Origin: Flavobacteriales bacterium
GTDB lineage: Bacteria > Bacteroidota > Bacteroidia > Flavobacteriales_F > PHOS-HE28
DNA: 64,000 bases
Assembly: GCA_016788205.1 (NCBI GenBank)
Contig: JAEUTA010000012.1
Coordinates: 32,835-96,834, forward strand
Reading direction: 5' to 3'
In this document: positions 53,716 to 61,775 of the stretch, piece by piece
Position numbering within the stretch: the stretch's first letter is position 1
How the letters are laid out: each line of letters opens with the position of its first letter
Position numbers and translations under genes: made by a program
Notes under the pieces: generated by a model
Seen by the model: only the letters and a program-made list of their open reading frames with translations
The model's database searches: none
What the model was told of the DNA's origin: nothing

Positions 53716-55430
53716 GCCGTGCGGCACTGCAAAGCGTCATAGCCCTGGCGTGCTTCCTCGCGTTGCACAGTGGCATCAGCGCCCAGCGCCATGTGGTCGT
53801 GATGTCCGCGGACGGGGATCTGCCCAAGAAATGGATGCGGCCAGTAGCCATCGCATCACCCGCATTGGTGCCCAGTGTGGTGAACGAGCAGATCAACTTC
53901 CTTCAGAGCAAAGGCTACCTCGAAGCATCATGCGACACCTGCTTCACCACGGGGGATACAAGCCATTGCCCCATCGCTCTGGGGCATGTCTACCGTTGGG
54001 CCAAGCTCTCGGCGAACGGCGTGCCGGCGGAGATCGCAAGCGAAGCCGGCTTCCGAGAGCGGCTCTATACGGATGCTCCGATCGATGCACGCAAAGTGGG
54101 CGCTTTGCTTGGATCGCTGCTGGAGAAAAGCGAGAACATGGGCCATCCGTTCGCCAAGGTCTGGTTGGACAGTTTGCGGCCTGAAGCGCAAGGTCTATCG
54201 GCCGTTGTGCGCTTGGACCAGGGAAGGCTGGTGCGCTATGACAGCGTCGTGGTGCGCGGGAACGTGCGCACTTCCACCCGCTACCTGCAGGCCAGCTTGG
54301 GCATAAAGCCCGGAGATCTTTACAATGAATCCCTGCTGGCCGCAGTGGAACGCCGCTCGAAGGAACTGCCATTCGTCACACAGAAGCAACGCCCGTACGT
54401 CCAATTCACCCCGGAAAGCACCAAGCTATTCCTGTTCCTTGAACCCAAAAAGGCCAGTTCCATCAACGGCATATTGGGCCTGCAACCCGATGCCCTGACC
54501 GGGAAAGTGAACCTGACCGGTGACCTGGACCTGCGCTTGCGCAATGCGCTCCGGCGCGGGGAAGCCATCGAGTTGAACTGGCGGCGCCTCCAGAACGCCA
54601 CGCAGGACCTCAAGGTGCACGGTAATCTACCGTTCGCCTTCAACACGCCGTTCGGCCTGGATGCCTCGTTGAAACTGTTCAAGCGGGACACCACCTTCCT
54701 GGAGGTGACCTCCCGGATCGGTGTGGAATACCTGATGGCGCAAGGGGACAAAGTGATCCTGTTCCTGAACAGCAAGAGCAGTGATCGGCTGGGTTCGAAC
54801 GTGATCCTGCAGCCCGGCCTGGCGGACGTGAAGTTGATGAGCTACGGTCTAGGGCTTTCACGTCAGCGGTTCGATTACCGTCTCAATCCACGACGCGGCC
54901 ATTCCCTCGAGCTCGAAGGCAGTGCCGGCCGAAAGCGCACATCACAAGCCGTGTTCGGCGCGCTGGAGGTGGCTCCGCAGATCAACACCGTTCAACTGGA
55001 GGTGATCGGCACCGCCATTGCCCATGTGGCCGTGGGGAAACGCAGCACGTTCCGTTTCGTGGCCCAAGGTGGACGCATGCAGAACGACGACCTCTACGTG
55101 AACGAACTCTACCGAATGGGTGGGCTCAAGACCTTGAGAGGCATGGATGAGGCTTCCATCTTCTGCTCATCGTACCTCATCGGCACCGCGGAATACCGAT
55201 TCGTGTTCGAGGAGAACTCCAACTTCTTCGTCTTCGCGGATCAAGCGTGGTGGGAGCGCTCCACGCAGGAGGCCTTCGCAACGGATACGCCGATGGGTTT
55301 CGGCGCTGGCACCACCTTCGAGACGAAGGCCGGCCTGTTCAGCCTCACCTACGCCCTCGGCCAGCAATTCGACAACCCCGTCGCGCTGCGAGGTGGAAAA
55401 GTGCACTTCGGTTTCGTAAGCTTGTTCTAG
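53712..55430 (+). CDS. BamA/TamA-like (Omp85) outer membrane protein
   Basis: Protein of 572 residues with a signal peptide (about 1-24). Residues about 25-220 look like two or three POTRA-type domains (for example YDSVVVRGNVRTSTRYLQASLGIKPGDLYN). The rest is a barrel with GLGLSRQRFDYRLNPRRGHSLELEGS, the Omp85 motif region RMGGLKTLRGMDE and a final strand VHFGFVSLF ending in Phe. Such proteins insert or secrete outer-membrane proteins or lipids. The start overlaps ung. Frames before 53712 are shadows. Confidence 0.85.
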   Translation: MSRAALQSVIALACFLALHSGISAQRHVVVMSADGDLPKKWMRPVAIASPALVPSVVNEQINFLQSKGYLEASCDTCFTTGDTSHCPIALGHVYRWAKLSANGVPAEIASEAGFRERLYTDAPIDARKVGALLGSLLEKSENMGHPFAKVWLDSLRPEAQGLSAVVRLDQGRLVRYDSVVVRGNVRTSTRYLQASLGIKPGDLYNESLLAAVERRSKELPFVTQKQRPYVQFTPESTKLFLFLEPKKASSINGILGLQPDALTGKVNLTGDLDLRLRNALRRGEAIELNWRRLQNATQDLKVHGNLPFAFNTPFGLDASLKLFKRDTTFLEVTSRIGVEYLMAQGDKVILFLNSKSSDRLGSNVILQPGLADVKLMSYGLGLSRQRFDYRLNPRRGHSLELEGSAGRKRTSQAVFGALEVAPQINTVQLEVIGTAIAHVAVGKRSTFRFVAQGGRMQNDDLYVNELYRMGGLKTLRGMDEASIFCSSYLIGTAEYRFVFEENSNFFVFADQAWWERSTQEAFATDTPMGFGAGTTFETKAGLFSLTYALGQQFDNPVALRGGKVHFGFVSLF

Positions 55431-55465
55431 CGCTGCGATCCTCTCCCCGTTGTACGCACGGACCT

Positions 55466-56092
55466 ATGACCACACCGCTGAGGAGACTGCCCCTGTTACT
55501 CTCTACCGCCCTGGCCTTTCACCTATCGGGCATGGCACAATCCATGCGCCAACAAGGTATCATCGACCTATGTCTGGAGTATCTCGGAGCGCGTTATCCG
55601 GACCAACGATTCACCGGCGACCTCCTGTACGTTTCCATCCAACGGCAGGCCCTTTTCCATGTGCGTGATGGACGATTGTTGAGGACCTATCCCATCTCCA
55701 CGGCCAAAGCCGGGGTGGGCAGCACCGATGGCAGCCTGCGCACCCCGACCGGTCTTCATCGCATCAGCGAAAAGTTCGGCGATGGCGTGCCGCCGCTCGG
55801 CATCTTAAAGGACCGCGAATTCACCGGCCAGTTCGCCGATCCGGATTTCGCGGGCATCGACAAGGACTGGATCACCTCGCGCATCTTGTGGTTGGATGGG
55901 TTGGAACCCGGCGCGAACCAGGGCGGCAACGTGGACAGCCACGCCCGCTACATCTACATCCATGGCACCGCGAACGAACGCAGCATCGGCACGGCCAGCT
56001 CCATGGGTTGCGTGCGCATGCTCAATAACGACGTGATCGCCCTGTTCGACCAGGTGCCGCTCGGCTCGCTCGTGGCGATCCTGGACAACTGA
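55466..56092 (+). CDS. L,D-transpeptidase (YkuD family)
   Basis: Periplasmic enzyme of 208 residues with a signal peptide (about 1-25). The catalytic signature is IHGTANERSIGTASSMGCVRM, with the His and the nucleophile Cys of the HGT...SxGCxRM motif. It would cross-link peptidoglycan or attach proteins to it. The gene begins 35 bp after the Omp85-like gene. The frame from 55247 is shadow sequence and not included. Confidence 0.85.
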   Translation: MTTPLRRLPLLLSTALAFHLSGMAQSMRQQGIIDLCLEYLGARYPDQRFTGDLLYVSIQRQALFHVRDGRLLRTYPISTAKAGVGSTDGSLRTPTGLHRISEKFGDGVPPLGILKDREFTGQFADPDFAGIDKDWITSRILWLDGLEPGANQGGNVDSHARYIYIHGTANERSIGTASSMGCVRMLNNDVIALFDQVPLGSLVAILDN

Positions 56093-56204
56093 GGCGGACC
56101 ATAACATCGACGGTACACGTTCATACCGAAGCCCGGATCACTCTTTTGACCGAACGTGAACGTCACGAAGCCTTTCCGCTTAGCTTTAGTCCAACCCTTT
56201 TGCC

Positions 56205-56318
56205 ATGAACCTACTACCCACCACGCTGCTGTTCCTTGGCTTTTCCTGCACCGGCTTGATGGGCATAGCTCAACTCAACAGCCCGGGCTTATTTCAAGCG
56301 CTCAGCTCTCGGGTGTAA
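56205..56318 (+). pseudogene. Short signal-peptide-like ORF, likely remnant
   Basis: A 37-codon ORF starts MNLLPTTLLFLGFSCTGLMG and stops after a short polar tail. It looks like the signal peptide of an exported protein with the mature part missing. The next gene, 68 bp further, has its own signal peptide. It could be a microprotein, but a decayed gene is more likely. Confidence 0.3.
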
Positions 56319-56385
56319 TGTATTTGCCCCCCGGCATGTATGTACTTGTTGCTGCTTCTGGTGAGCGTAGTAAGTTCTTGGTGCC

Positions 56386-57738
56386 ATGAGAACCCTGGTC
56401 GGCTTGCTTGGCCTATCGCTTTTGCTTCCCGGTAAGGCACAGTACTGGTCGGATGCGGGCATAGTTATAGATGCCGTCGGGGAGATAGGCCGGTTTTATG
56501 TGGATACGGCTGACAACAAGCTTTACAGCACTGGCATATGGGTTTCGGGGATGGGGCAACCGGATCAGGCACTGCGCTACCCAGTGCTGGATGGCAGCGA
56601 ATGGTCCCTTTCGCCACCGCTTGGTGGTATGGCTTTGACATTCGCCAACTACCACGACACCCTGTACATGGGCGGTGAGTTCAATGCTATCGGCGGCGAA
56701 TTCATCTCCCACGCTGCCCGAAGAGTCAATGGTGTGTGGGAGAGTTGTGGCATCTTCAACAATTCGGTTCGCCGTTTCGAGGTGATCGATGATGAACTCT
56801 ACGTAATCGGTTACTTCACCACCATCAACGGTTCGCCCTGCCAAGGCGTTGCCAAATGGGTGGGCAATGGCTGGGAATGTGTAGCCGAGCTTAATGCCAG
56901 TAGCTGTTTACCCGTGGACATCACCAAGTACCAAGGGCGCTTGGTGCTGAGCGGCACCATTACCTTCGACGGCAACCCATATCGTCATATCGTTCAATAT
57001 GTAGATGGGGTTTGGATACCTGTTGGTCCAGAAGGTATCTATGGTGGCCTGAGTGGTGGTGGCCAGCTGCAGGTGTACCAAGATGAGCTCTACGTAGGTG
57101 GACTGATCCCCTTGAACGCAGGCAACGCCGGGTTCTGCCTCCAGAAATGGAACGGTACGGCTTGGAGCCAGGTGGGCGCAGGCTTACAGGACGACACGGG
57201 CGGCACGGGCTGGAACATTAAAGTGAAAGACCTGCTGGTACACGATGGCAAGCTTTTCGTGTGTGGCGGTTTCGGGTACGCAGGGCACGTATACGCCCCG
57301 CGCATAGCCACCTGGGATGGCGTGGAATGGTGCTCCGTGAGCGGCGCGATCGGGGAGTACGAAATAACGGCCATGGCCTTCTACAACGACACGCTCTACA
57401 TCGGCTGCGGCTTGGACGCGGTATTGGATGGCCAACCCATCACGGGTATCGCCCAATTCATCGCGCCGGAATTCTCCAACCATTGCAGCGGCGATGTGTC
57501 CGTGGCTGCGATCAACGTAGCCAGGACTGCCCGCATACAGCCGCTGGGCGGTGGGCGTTTCCGAGTGGAGGGCATCCTGCCGAACGGCACGATCACCTTC
57601 GTTGATGCACTTGGGCGTGTGATCGCACAGCATGCCTATCACGGCGAAGAGGTGTTCGAGGTGGCTGGTCTTGCATCCGGTATCCACCTCGTGCTCCTGC
57701 CCAACGGCTCCACACTTCGCTCCGCGAGCTTGGACTGA
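56386..57738 (+). CDS. Secreted repeat protein with T9SS-type C-terminus
   Basis: Protein of 450 residues with a signal peptide (MRTLVGLLGLSLLLPGKAQ). The middle (25-370) has several repeats of about 45 residues with patterns such as YHDTLYMGGEFNAIGGEF, DDELYVIGYFTTINGSP, QDELYVGGLIPLNAGN and YNDTLYIGCGLDAVLD, typical of beta-propeller-like T9SS cargo in which Trp-containing strands alternate. The last 75 residues (FRVEGILPNGTITFVDALGRV, ASGIHLVLL) resemble a type A sorting domain. Role unknown. Confidence 0.75.
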   Translation: MRTLVGLLGLSLLLPGKAQYWSDAGIVIDAVGEIGRFYVDTADNKLYSTGIWVSGMGQPDQALRYPVLDGSEWSLSPPLGGMALTFANYHDTLYMGGEFNAIGGEFISHAARRVNGVWESCGIFNNSVRRFEVIDDELYVIGYFTTINGSPCQGVAKWVGNGWECVAELNASSCLPVDITKYQGRLVLSGTITFDGNPYRHIVQYVDGVWIPVGPEGIYGGLSGGGQLQVYQDELYVGGLIPLNAGNAGFCLQKWNGTAWSQVGAGLQDDTGGTGWNIKVKDLLVHDGKLFVCGGFGYAGHVYAPRIATWDGVEWCSVSGAIGEYEITAMAFYNDTLYIGCGLDAVLDGQPITGIAQFIAPEFSNHCSGDVSVAAINVARTARIQPLGGGRFRVEGILPNGTITFVDALGRVIAQHAYHGEEVFEVAGLASGIHLVLLPNGSTLRSASLD

Positions 57739-57801
57739 ACAGGACCTGCCGTGCCCGTCCAGGCTGCTGCTATTCTTGGTGATGACGCCTTGTTGCGGCC
57801 G

Positions 57802-57809
57802 TAACTTCG
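57802..57809 (+). promoter_or_regulatory. -7-like element directly before rmuC
   Basis: TAACTTCG matches TAnnTTTG at seven of eight positions and ends 4 nt before the rmuC ATG, implying a leaderless transcript. A TTG at 57776-57778 is a possible -33 element. Confidence 0.35.
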
Positions 57810-57813
57810 CCAC

Positions 57814-59121
57814 ATGGATAAGGTCTCCCTTCTGCTCGGTCTCCTGGCCGGTCTTGCCCTTGGCGCATTGGCCCTGGCTTGGTGGCACCGCAGCAAGGAT
57901 GGCGGGATCCTGCACCTGTTGCGCGAACAACACGCGCAGGAACGCACCGACTTGGAACGCCGCATCGCCGCGTACCAACAGGAAACCAACGAGCGCATAC
58001 GCGAAGCCGGTCGGCTGAGCGCTGACCTTGCGGCGGAAGCCCAGCGCAACCTTGGTCTACAAGAGAAACTGGAGAACCAGCAAGTAGACCTGGAACGCCT
58101 TCAAAGCCGGTTGACCACCGAATTCGAAGTGATCGCGAACAAGTTGCTCACTGCGCGTGGAAAGGAGTTGAACGAACAGCAACAGGAGAAGCTCACCCAC
58201 ATCCTGCAACCGCTGAACGAACGCATCGGCGAGTTCCAGAAGCAAGTGCGCGATGCGTACGAGAACGAAGGCAAGGAACGGCACCTGCTGAAGAGCGAGG
58301 TGGCCAAGCTGGTGGAACAGAACCAACGCCTGAGCAAGGATGCCGACAATCTGACCAAAGCGCTGAAAGGCGACACCCAGGCACAGGGGGCATGGGGCGA
58401 GATGCTCTTGGAGAAGCTGCTGGACAGCTCCGGACTGGTGAAGGGCCAGGAATACAGCATGCAGGAGAGCACCACCCTTGCGGACGGGTCGCGCCTCCGA
58501 CCCGATGCTGTCCTCTTCCTCCCCGATGACAAGCACCTGATCATAGACTCCAAGGTCTCGCTGCTTCATTATGAACGTTTCGCGGCCAGCACGGACGACG
58601 CCGAGCGTGAACGCTTGTTGAAGCTCCATGTGGAAAGCCTCCGTGCCCATGCAAAAGGCCTGGGCGAAAAGGACTACACCAAACTCTACGACCTGCGCAC
58701 GGTCGACTTCGTGCTGATGTTCGTGCCCATCGAACCGGCCTTCCTGCTGGCCTTGCGGGAGCGACCGGAGATCTTCCAGGAAGCATATGACCGCCAAGTG
58801 GTGATGGTGACCCACAGCACCTTGATGGCTACGCTGCGCACCGTGCATGGCATCTGGAAGAACGAACGCATCGCGCGCAACCACATCGCCATCGCCGAAC
58901 GTGCGGGTGCGCTCTACGAGAAATTCGTGGGGTTCACCGAAGACCTCGGCCGCATCGGAAAGAACGTGAAGGATGCCAATGACAGCTATGAAAAGGCCAT
59001 CGGCAAGTTGAGCGAAGGACCTGGAAATCTCGTTCGCCAGGTGGAAATGCTGAAGGAGCTGGGCGCCAAGACGAACAAAGGGCTGCACCCGAAACTGTTG
59101 GAACGGTCACTGGACGAATGA
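57814..59121 (+). CDS. rmuC: DNA recombination protein RmuC
   Basis: Protein of 435 residues. An N-terminal transmembrane helix (SLLLGLLAGLALGALALAWW) is followed by a long coiled coil (residues 30-190) and the RmuC nuclease-like domain, with GAWGEMLLEKLLDSSGL, YSMQESTTLADGSRLRPDAVLFLPDDKHLIIDSKVSL and VLMFVPIEPAFLLAL. RmuC limits inversion at inverted repeats and is a predicted PD-(D/E)xK nuclease. It overlaps the GWxTD gene by 4 nt. Confidence 0.93.
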   Translation: MDKVSLLLGLLAGLALGALALAWWHRSKDGGILHLLREQHAQERTDLERRIAAYQQETNERIREAGRLSADLAAEAQRNLGLQEKLENQQVDLERLQSRLTTEFEVIANKLLTARGKELNEQQQEKLTHILQPLNERIGEFQKQVRDAYENEGKERHLLKSEVAKLVEQNQRLSKDADNLTKALKGDTQAQGAWGEMLLEKLLDSSGLVKGQEYSMQESTTLADGSRLRPDAVLFLPDDKHLIIDSKVSLLHYERFAASTDDAERERLLKLHVESLRAHAKGLGEKDYTKLYDLRTVDFVLMFVPIEPAFLLALRERPEIFQEAYDRQVVMVTHSTLMATLRTVHGIWKNERIARNHIAIAERAGALYEKFVGFTEDLGRIGKNVKDANDSYEKAIGKLSEGPGNLVRQVEMLKELGAKTNKGLHPKLLERSLDE

Positions 59122-60416
59122 ACCGAATTACCCGGATGAACATTCGCGCATCCATCCTACCCGTGATCCTGCTGGCCGCTGTGCTTGCCGGCTGCTCCAG
59201 TTCAGCACCCCTGAGCAAGCGGGACAACTTCGCCTACCTCTACGGCAAGAGCGGCGCACAAATGCCGCTGCAGGCGCGTGTACACCACCTGTCCTCGGAC
59301 CACTCCCGTGTTTACTACAAACTGAACACGAAAGACCTGCTTTACAAAAGCGACGGCAGCGGTGGACCGTTCCATGCCGTGGTGCGCATCAGCTACGAGT
59401 CGTACGATGCGTTCGGATCCAGCGCCCTGCTGGACAGTGCCAGCACCATCATCGATGACGAGACCAACGAGCCCGGCGAGGACAAAGAACTGATCGGGAG
59501 CATGGACCTTCGCCGCAAAGAGCAGCGCTCGTTCATCCTGAAGATCATGGCCCGCGACCTGAACAGGGATCAACAGAGCACCGTTTTCCTCCGGGTGGAC
59601 AAGGACGGTATCAGCGATCGCCAGTACTTCATGCCCGTTGATACCGCTCACGGCCTGCCCTTCTTCTCCGATCATTTCAAGGCTGGCCGGGTTCGTGTTC
59701 GTTGCGAAACCTGTGCGGGCCGAACATTGACGGTGACTCATCACCCGGCGAACAGCACGATGCCTGCTCCGGTGTTCAATACGGCATCAACTGCGAAGAG
59801 CCCTTCTGCCCGTATCGACAGCACCTTCCATGTGAGCGTGAACGCCGATGGGCTCTTCACCATGGACCTGACCCTGCCCGGAAGCTATCGGATCGGAGCT
59901 GACAGTCTTTCCGAGAACGGCTACTACCTGCATTCCGTGGCCGAAGCCTATCCCTTGGTGGTGACACCCGATGACCTGTTAAAACCACTGCGCTACATCA
60001 CCTCCAACCAGGAGTATGACCGATTGGCAAAGAGCCCTGATGTGCGGCAGGCCGTGGAACGTTTCTGGATAGACGCTGCCGGCGATCGTGAACGCGGTCG
60101 TGAAGCCATCCGGATCTACTATGGACGCGTGGAGAACGCGAACCGGCATTTCACCGCCGAAGCGGAAGGGTGGAGAACGGACAGAGGCCTGGTCCACATC
60201 ATCTTCGGGGTACCCACCTCCATCTACAAGACCGACCTGGCCGAGACCTGGATCTATGGTGAAGAGAACAACCTGATGAGCCTGACCTTCACCTTCAAGC
60301 GGCGCAACGGTACGTTCATAGACAACGACATGGTGCTGGAGCGCGACCCTTTGCTGAAAGGTGCCTGGTACCGCAATGTGGAGAGTTGGCGCAACGGCCG
60401 GGTGTACCAGAACTGA
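59118..60416 (+). CDS. GWxTD domain lipoprotein
   Basis: Protein of 432 residues. The lipoprotein signal runs to VLAGC (Cys near 26). Residues about 30-240 are a beta-rich region, and the C-terminal domain contains the family box GWRTDRGLVHIIFGVPTSIYKTD plus LAETWIYG, found in Bacteroidota proteins of unknown function. It starts 4 nt before the rmuC stop. An ATG at 59136 would trim six residues and still leave the signal. Confidence 0.88.
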   Translation: MNRITRMNIRASILPVILLAAVLAGCSSSAPLSKRDNFAYLYGKSGAQMPLQARVHHLSSDHSRVYYKLNTKDLLYKSDGSGGPFHAVVRISYESYDAFGSSALLDSASTIIDDETNEPGEDKELIGSMDLRRKEQRSFILKIMARDLNRDQQSTVFLRVDKDGISDRQYFMPVDTAHGLPFFSDHFKAGRVRVRCETCAGRTLTVTHHPANSTMPAPVFNTASTAKSPSARIDSTFHVSVNADGLFTMDLTLPGSYRIGADSLSENGYYLHSVAEAYPLVVTPDDLLKPLRYITSNQEYDRLAKSPDVRQAVERFWIDAAGDRERGREAIRIYYGRVENANRHFTAEAEGWRTDRGLVHIIFGVPTSIYKTDLAETWIYGEENNLMSLTFTFKRRNGTFIDNDMVLERDPLLKGAWYRNVESWRNGRVYQN

Positions 60417-60502
60417 CCCGTACGGACGACCCTACGGCCGGAACACCCCGACAAACACCGAACTTCGCCCGGCGCCGCCGCACCATCTCCGGCGTACAAA
60501 GC

Positions 60503-61249
60503 ATGGCAGCGAACGATATGGTATGTGGCGTGTGGCCGGTGATAGAAGCCCTGCGGGCCGGCAAGAACGTGGAGAAGCTGCTGATCCGTCGGGAAGCAGG
60601 AGGCGATGGTATCAAAGAGATACGCCAATTGGCCATGGACCGGCAGATACCCTGGCAGCCGGTGCCCGTAGAAAAGCTGGACCGCCTGACCCGGACAGAG
60701 CACCAAGGGGTGATCGCCTTTCTGAGCCAGGTCGAAGAGCAGGACCTGAACGAAGTGATCACACGCGCCTACGAAAAAGGAGAAACACCGCTGATCCTCG
60801 CTTTGGACAGCGTGACCGATGTGCGCAACATGGGTGCGATCGTCCGTAGCGCCGAATGTTTCGGCGTACATGCCCTCCTCGTGCCGAAAATGGGAACAGC
60901 GCGTCTCGGCCCAGATGCGGTGAAGAGCTCTGCAGGGGCCTTATTGCGCAAGCCCGTATGCCGCGTAAGCCGCTTGACCGATGGCCTGCGCGCTGCCCGT
61001 GACCACGGCTTGCGCATCGTGGCATGCACGGAAAAGGGATCCACCGTCTTGGGCGCCGCCGAGTTGAAAGGCCCGCTGGTTATCGTAATGGGTGCTGAGG
61101 ATGAGGGCATTAGCGATGCCGTACTGCGGATGGCCGATGAACTTGTGAGCATACCCATGGCCGGTTCCATCGGCTCGCTGAACGTTTCGGTGGCCACCGG
61201 GATCATCCTGCACGCGGCCTTGAGCCAGCGATCGGCGCAGGCTCTCTAG
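60503..61249 (+). CDS. rlmB: 23S rRNA 2'-O-methyltransferase RlmB-like (TrmH/SpoU)
   Basis: SPOUT methyltransferase of 248 residues with an N-terminal L30e-like substrate domain (VWPVIEALRAG and RTEHQGVIAFLS) and the SpoU knot: LDSVTDVRNMGAIVRSAECFG, IVMGAEDEGIS and IPMAGSIGSLNVSVATGI. This form methylates G2251 in 23S rRNA in characterised members; other TrmH-like targets are possible. The open frame before 60503 lies in the previous gene and has no family similarity. Confidence 0.88.
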   Translation: MAANDMVCGVWPVIEALRAGKNVEKLLIRREAGGDGIKEIRQLAMDRQIPWQPVPVEKLDRLTRTEHQGVIAFLSQVEEQDLNEVITRAYEKGETPLILALDSVTDVRNMGAIVRSAECFGVHALLVPKMGTARLGPDAVKSSAGALLRKPVCRVSRLTDGLRAARDHGLRIVACTEKGSTVLGAAELKGPLVIVMGAEDEGISDAVLRMADELVSIPMAGSIGSLNVSVATGIILHAALSQRSAQAL

Positions 61250-61360
61250 TCCTTCTGCACCCCATGACCGTCGGTCCTCGTTGGTCGACCGGTTCAGCCT
61301 GTTCATAGGCTAGGCAACCTTTCCTATCGGATCAGGGTATAAACGCGCCAGATCAACCTC

Positions 61361-61390
61361 GATATCCGGGCAATACTCCTCCCGGATATC
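61361..61390 (+). promoter_or_regulatory. Perfect inverted repeat 4 bp before a gene start
   Basis: GATATCCGGG and CCCGGATATC form a perfect 10-bp inverted repeat with a 10-nt loop, ending 4 bp before the ATG at 61395. It could be an operator or a translational control hairpin over the ribosome entry site. Confidence 0.45.
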
Positions 61391-61394
61391 CTGA

Positions 61395-61775
61395 ATGAAA
61401 CGGGCAATGAAGAACTCTCCGATCTTCCTGCGTTCCTTTTGGACGATGCTGGTACTCGCCATTGGCGCCACCTGCATAGCTCAACAGCGGACACCTTCAC
61501 GCGAAGTGATGACCCTGCATGTGGAAGGGCTTACCAGCGCTACACGCGACGCCATAACGAGCGACCTGCACCAAGCGGGCGACCTGCGCGTCGTGTTCGC
61601 ATGCGTTCCCGCAGGGGTGATCGTTCTGGAGGCTCGCAACGGCCAGAACAAGGCACAGATCGAGGAACGCACACGCATCCTGCTCAGCCAACGTGCCGCT
61701 CATCTGCGCGCACGCACCATGGACCAGTCACTTGCTCAGGCCGAAGCAGCCTGCGAACAAGCGCGTAACCGATGA
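61395..61775 (+). CDS. Hypothetical secreted protein with ferredoxin-like pattern
   Basis: Protein of 126 residues with a signal peptide (to CIAQQ). The mature part reads VMTLHVEGLTSATRDAITSDLHQAGDLRVVFACVPAGVIVLEA, an alpha/beta pattern like an HMA fold but without the metal-binding C-x-x-C, then a helical, Ala/Arg/Gln-rich tail. An ATG at 61407 would trim four residues. Its stop overlaps the next ATG (ATGA), so it may be the small partner of the large adhesin-like protein. No function is known to me. Confidence 0.6.
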   Translation: MKRAMKNSPIFLRSFWTMLVLAIGATCIAQQRTPSREVMTLHVEGLTSATRDAITSDLHQAGDLRVVFACVPAGVIVLEARNGQNKAQIEERTRILLSQRAAHLRARTMDQSLAQAEAACEQARNR

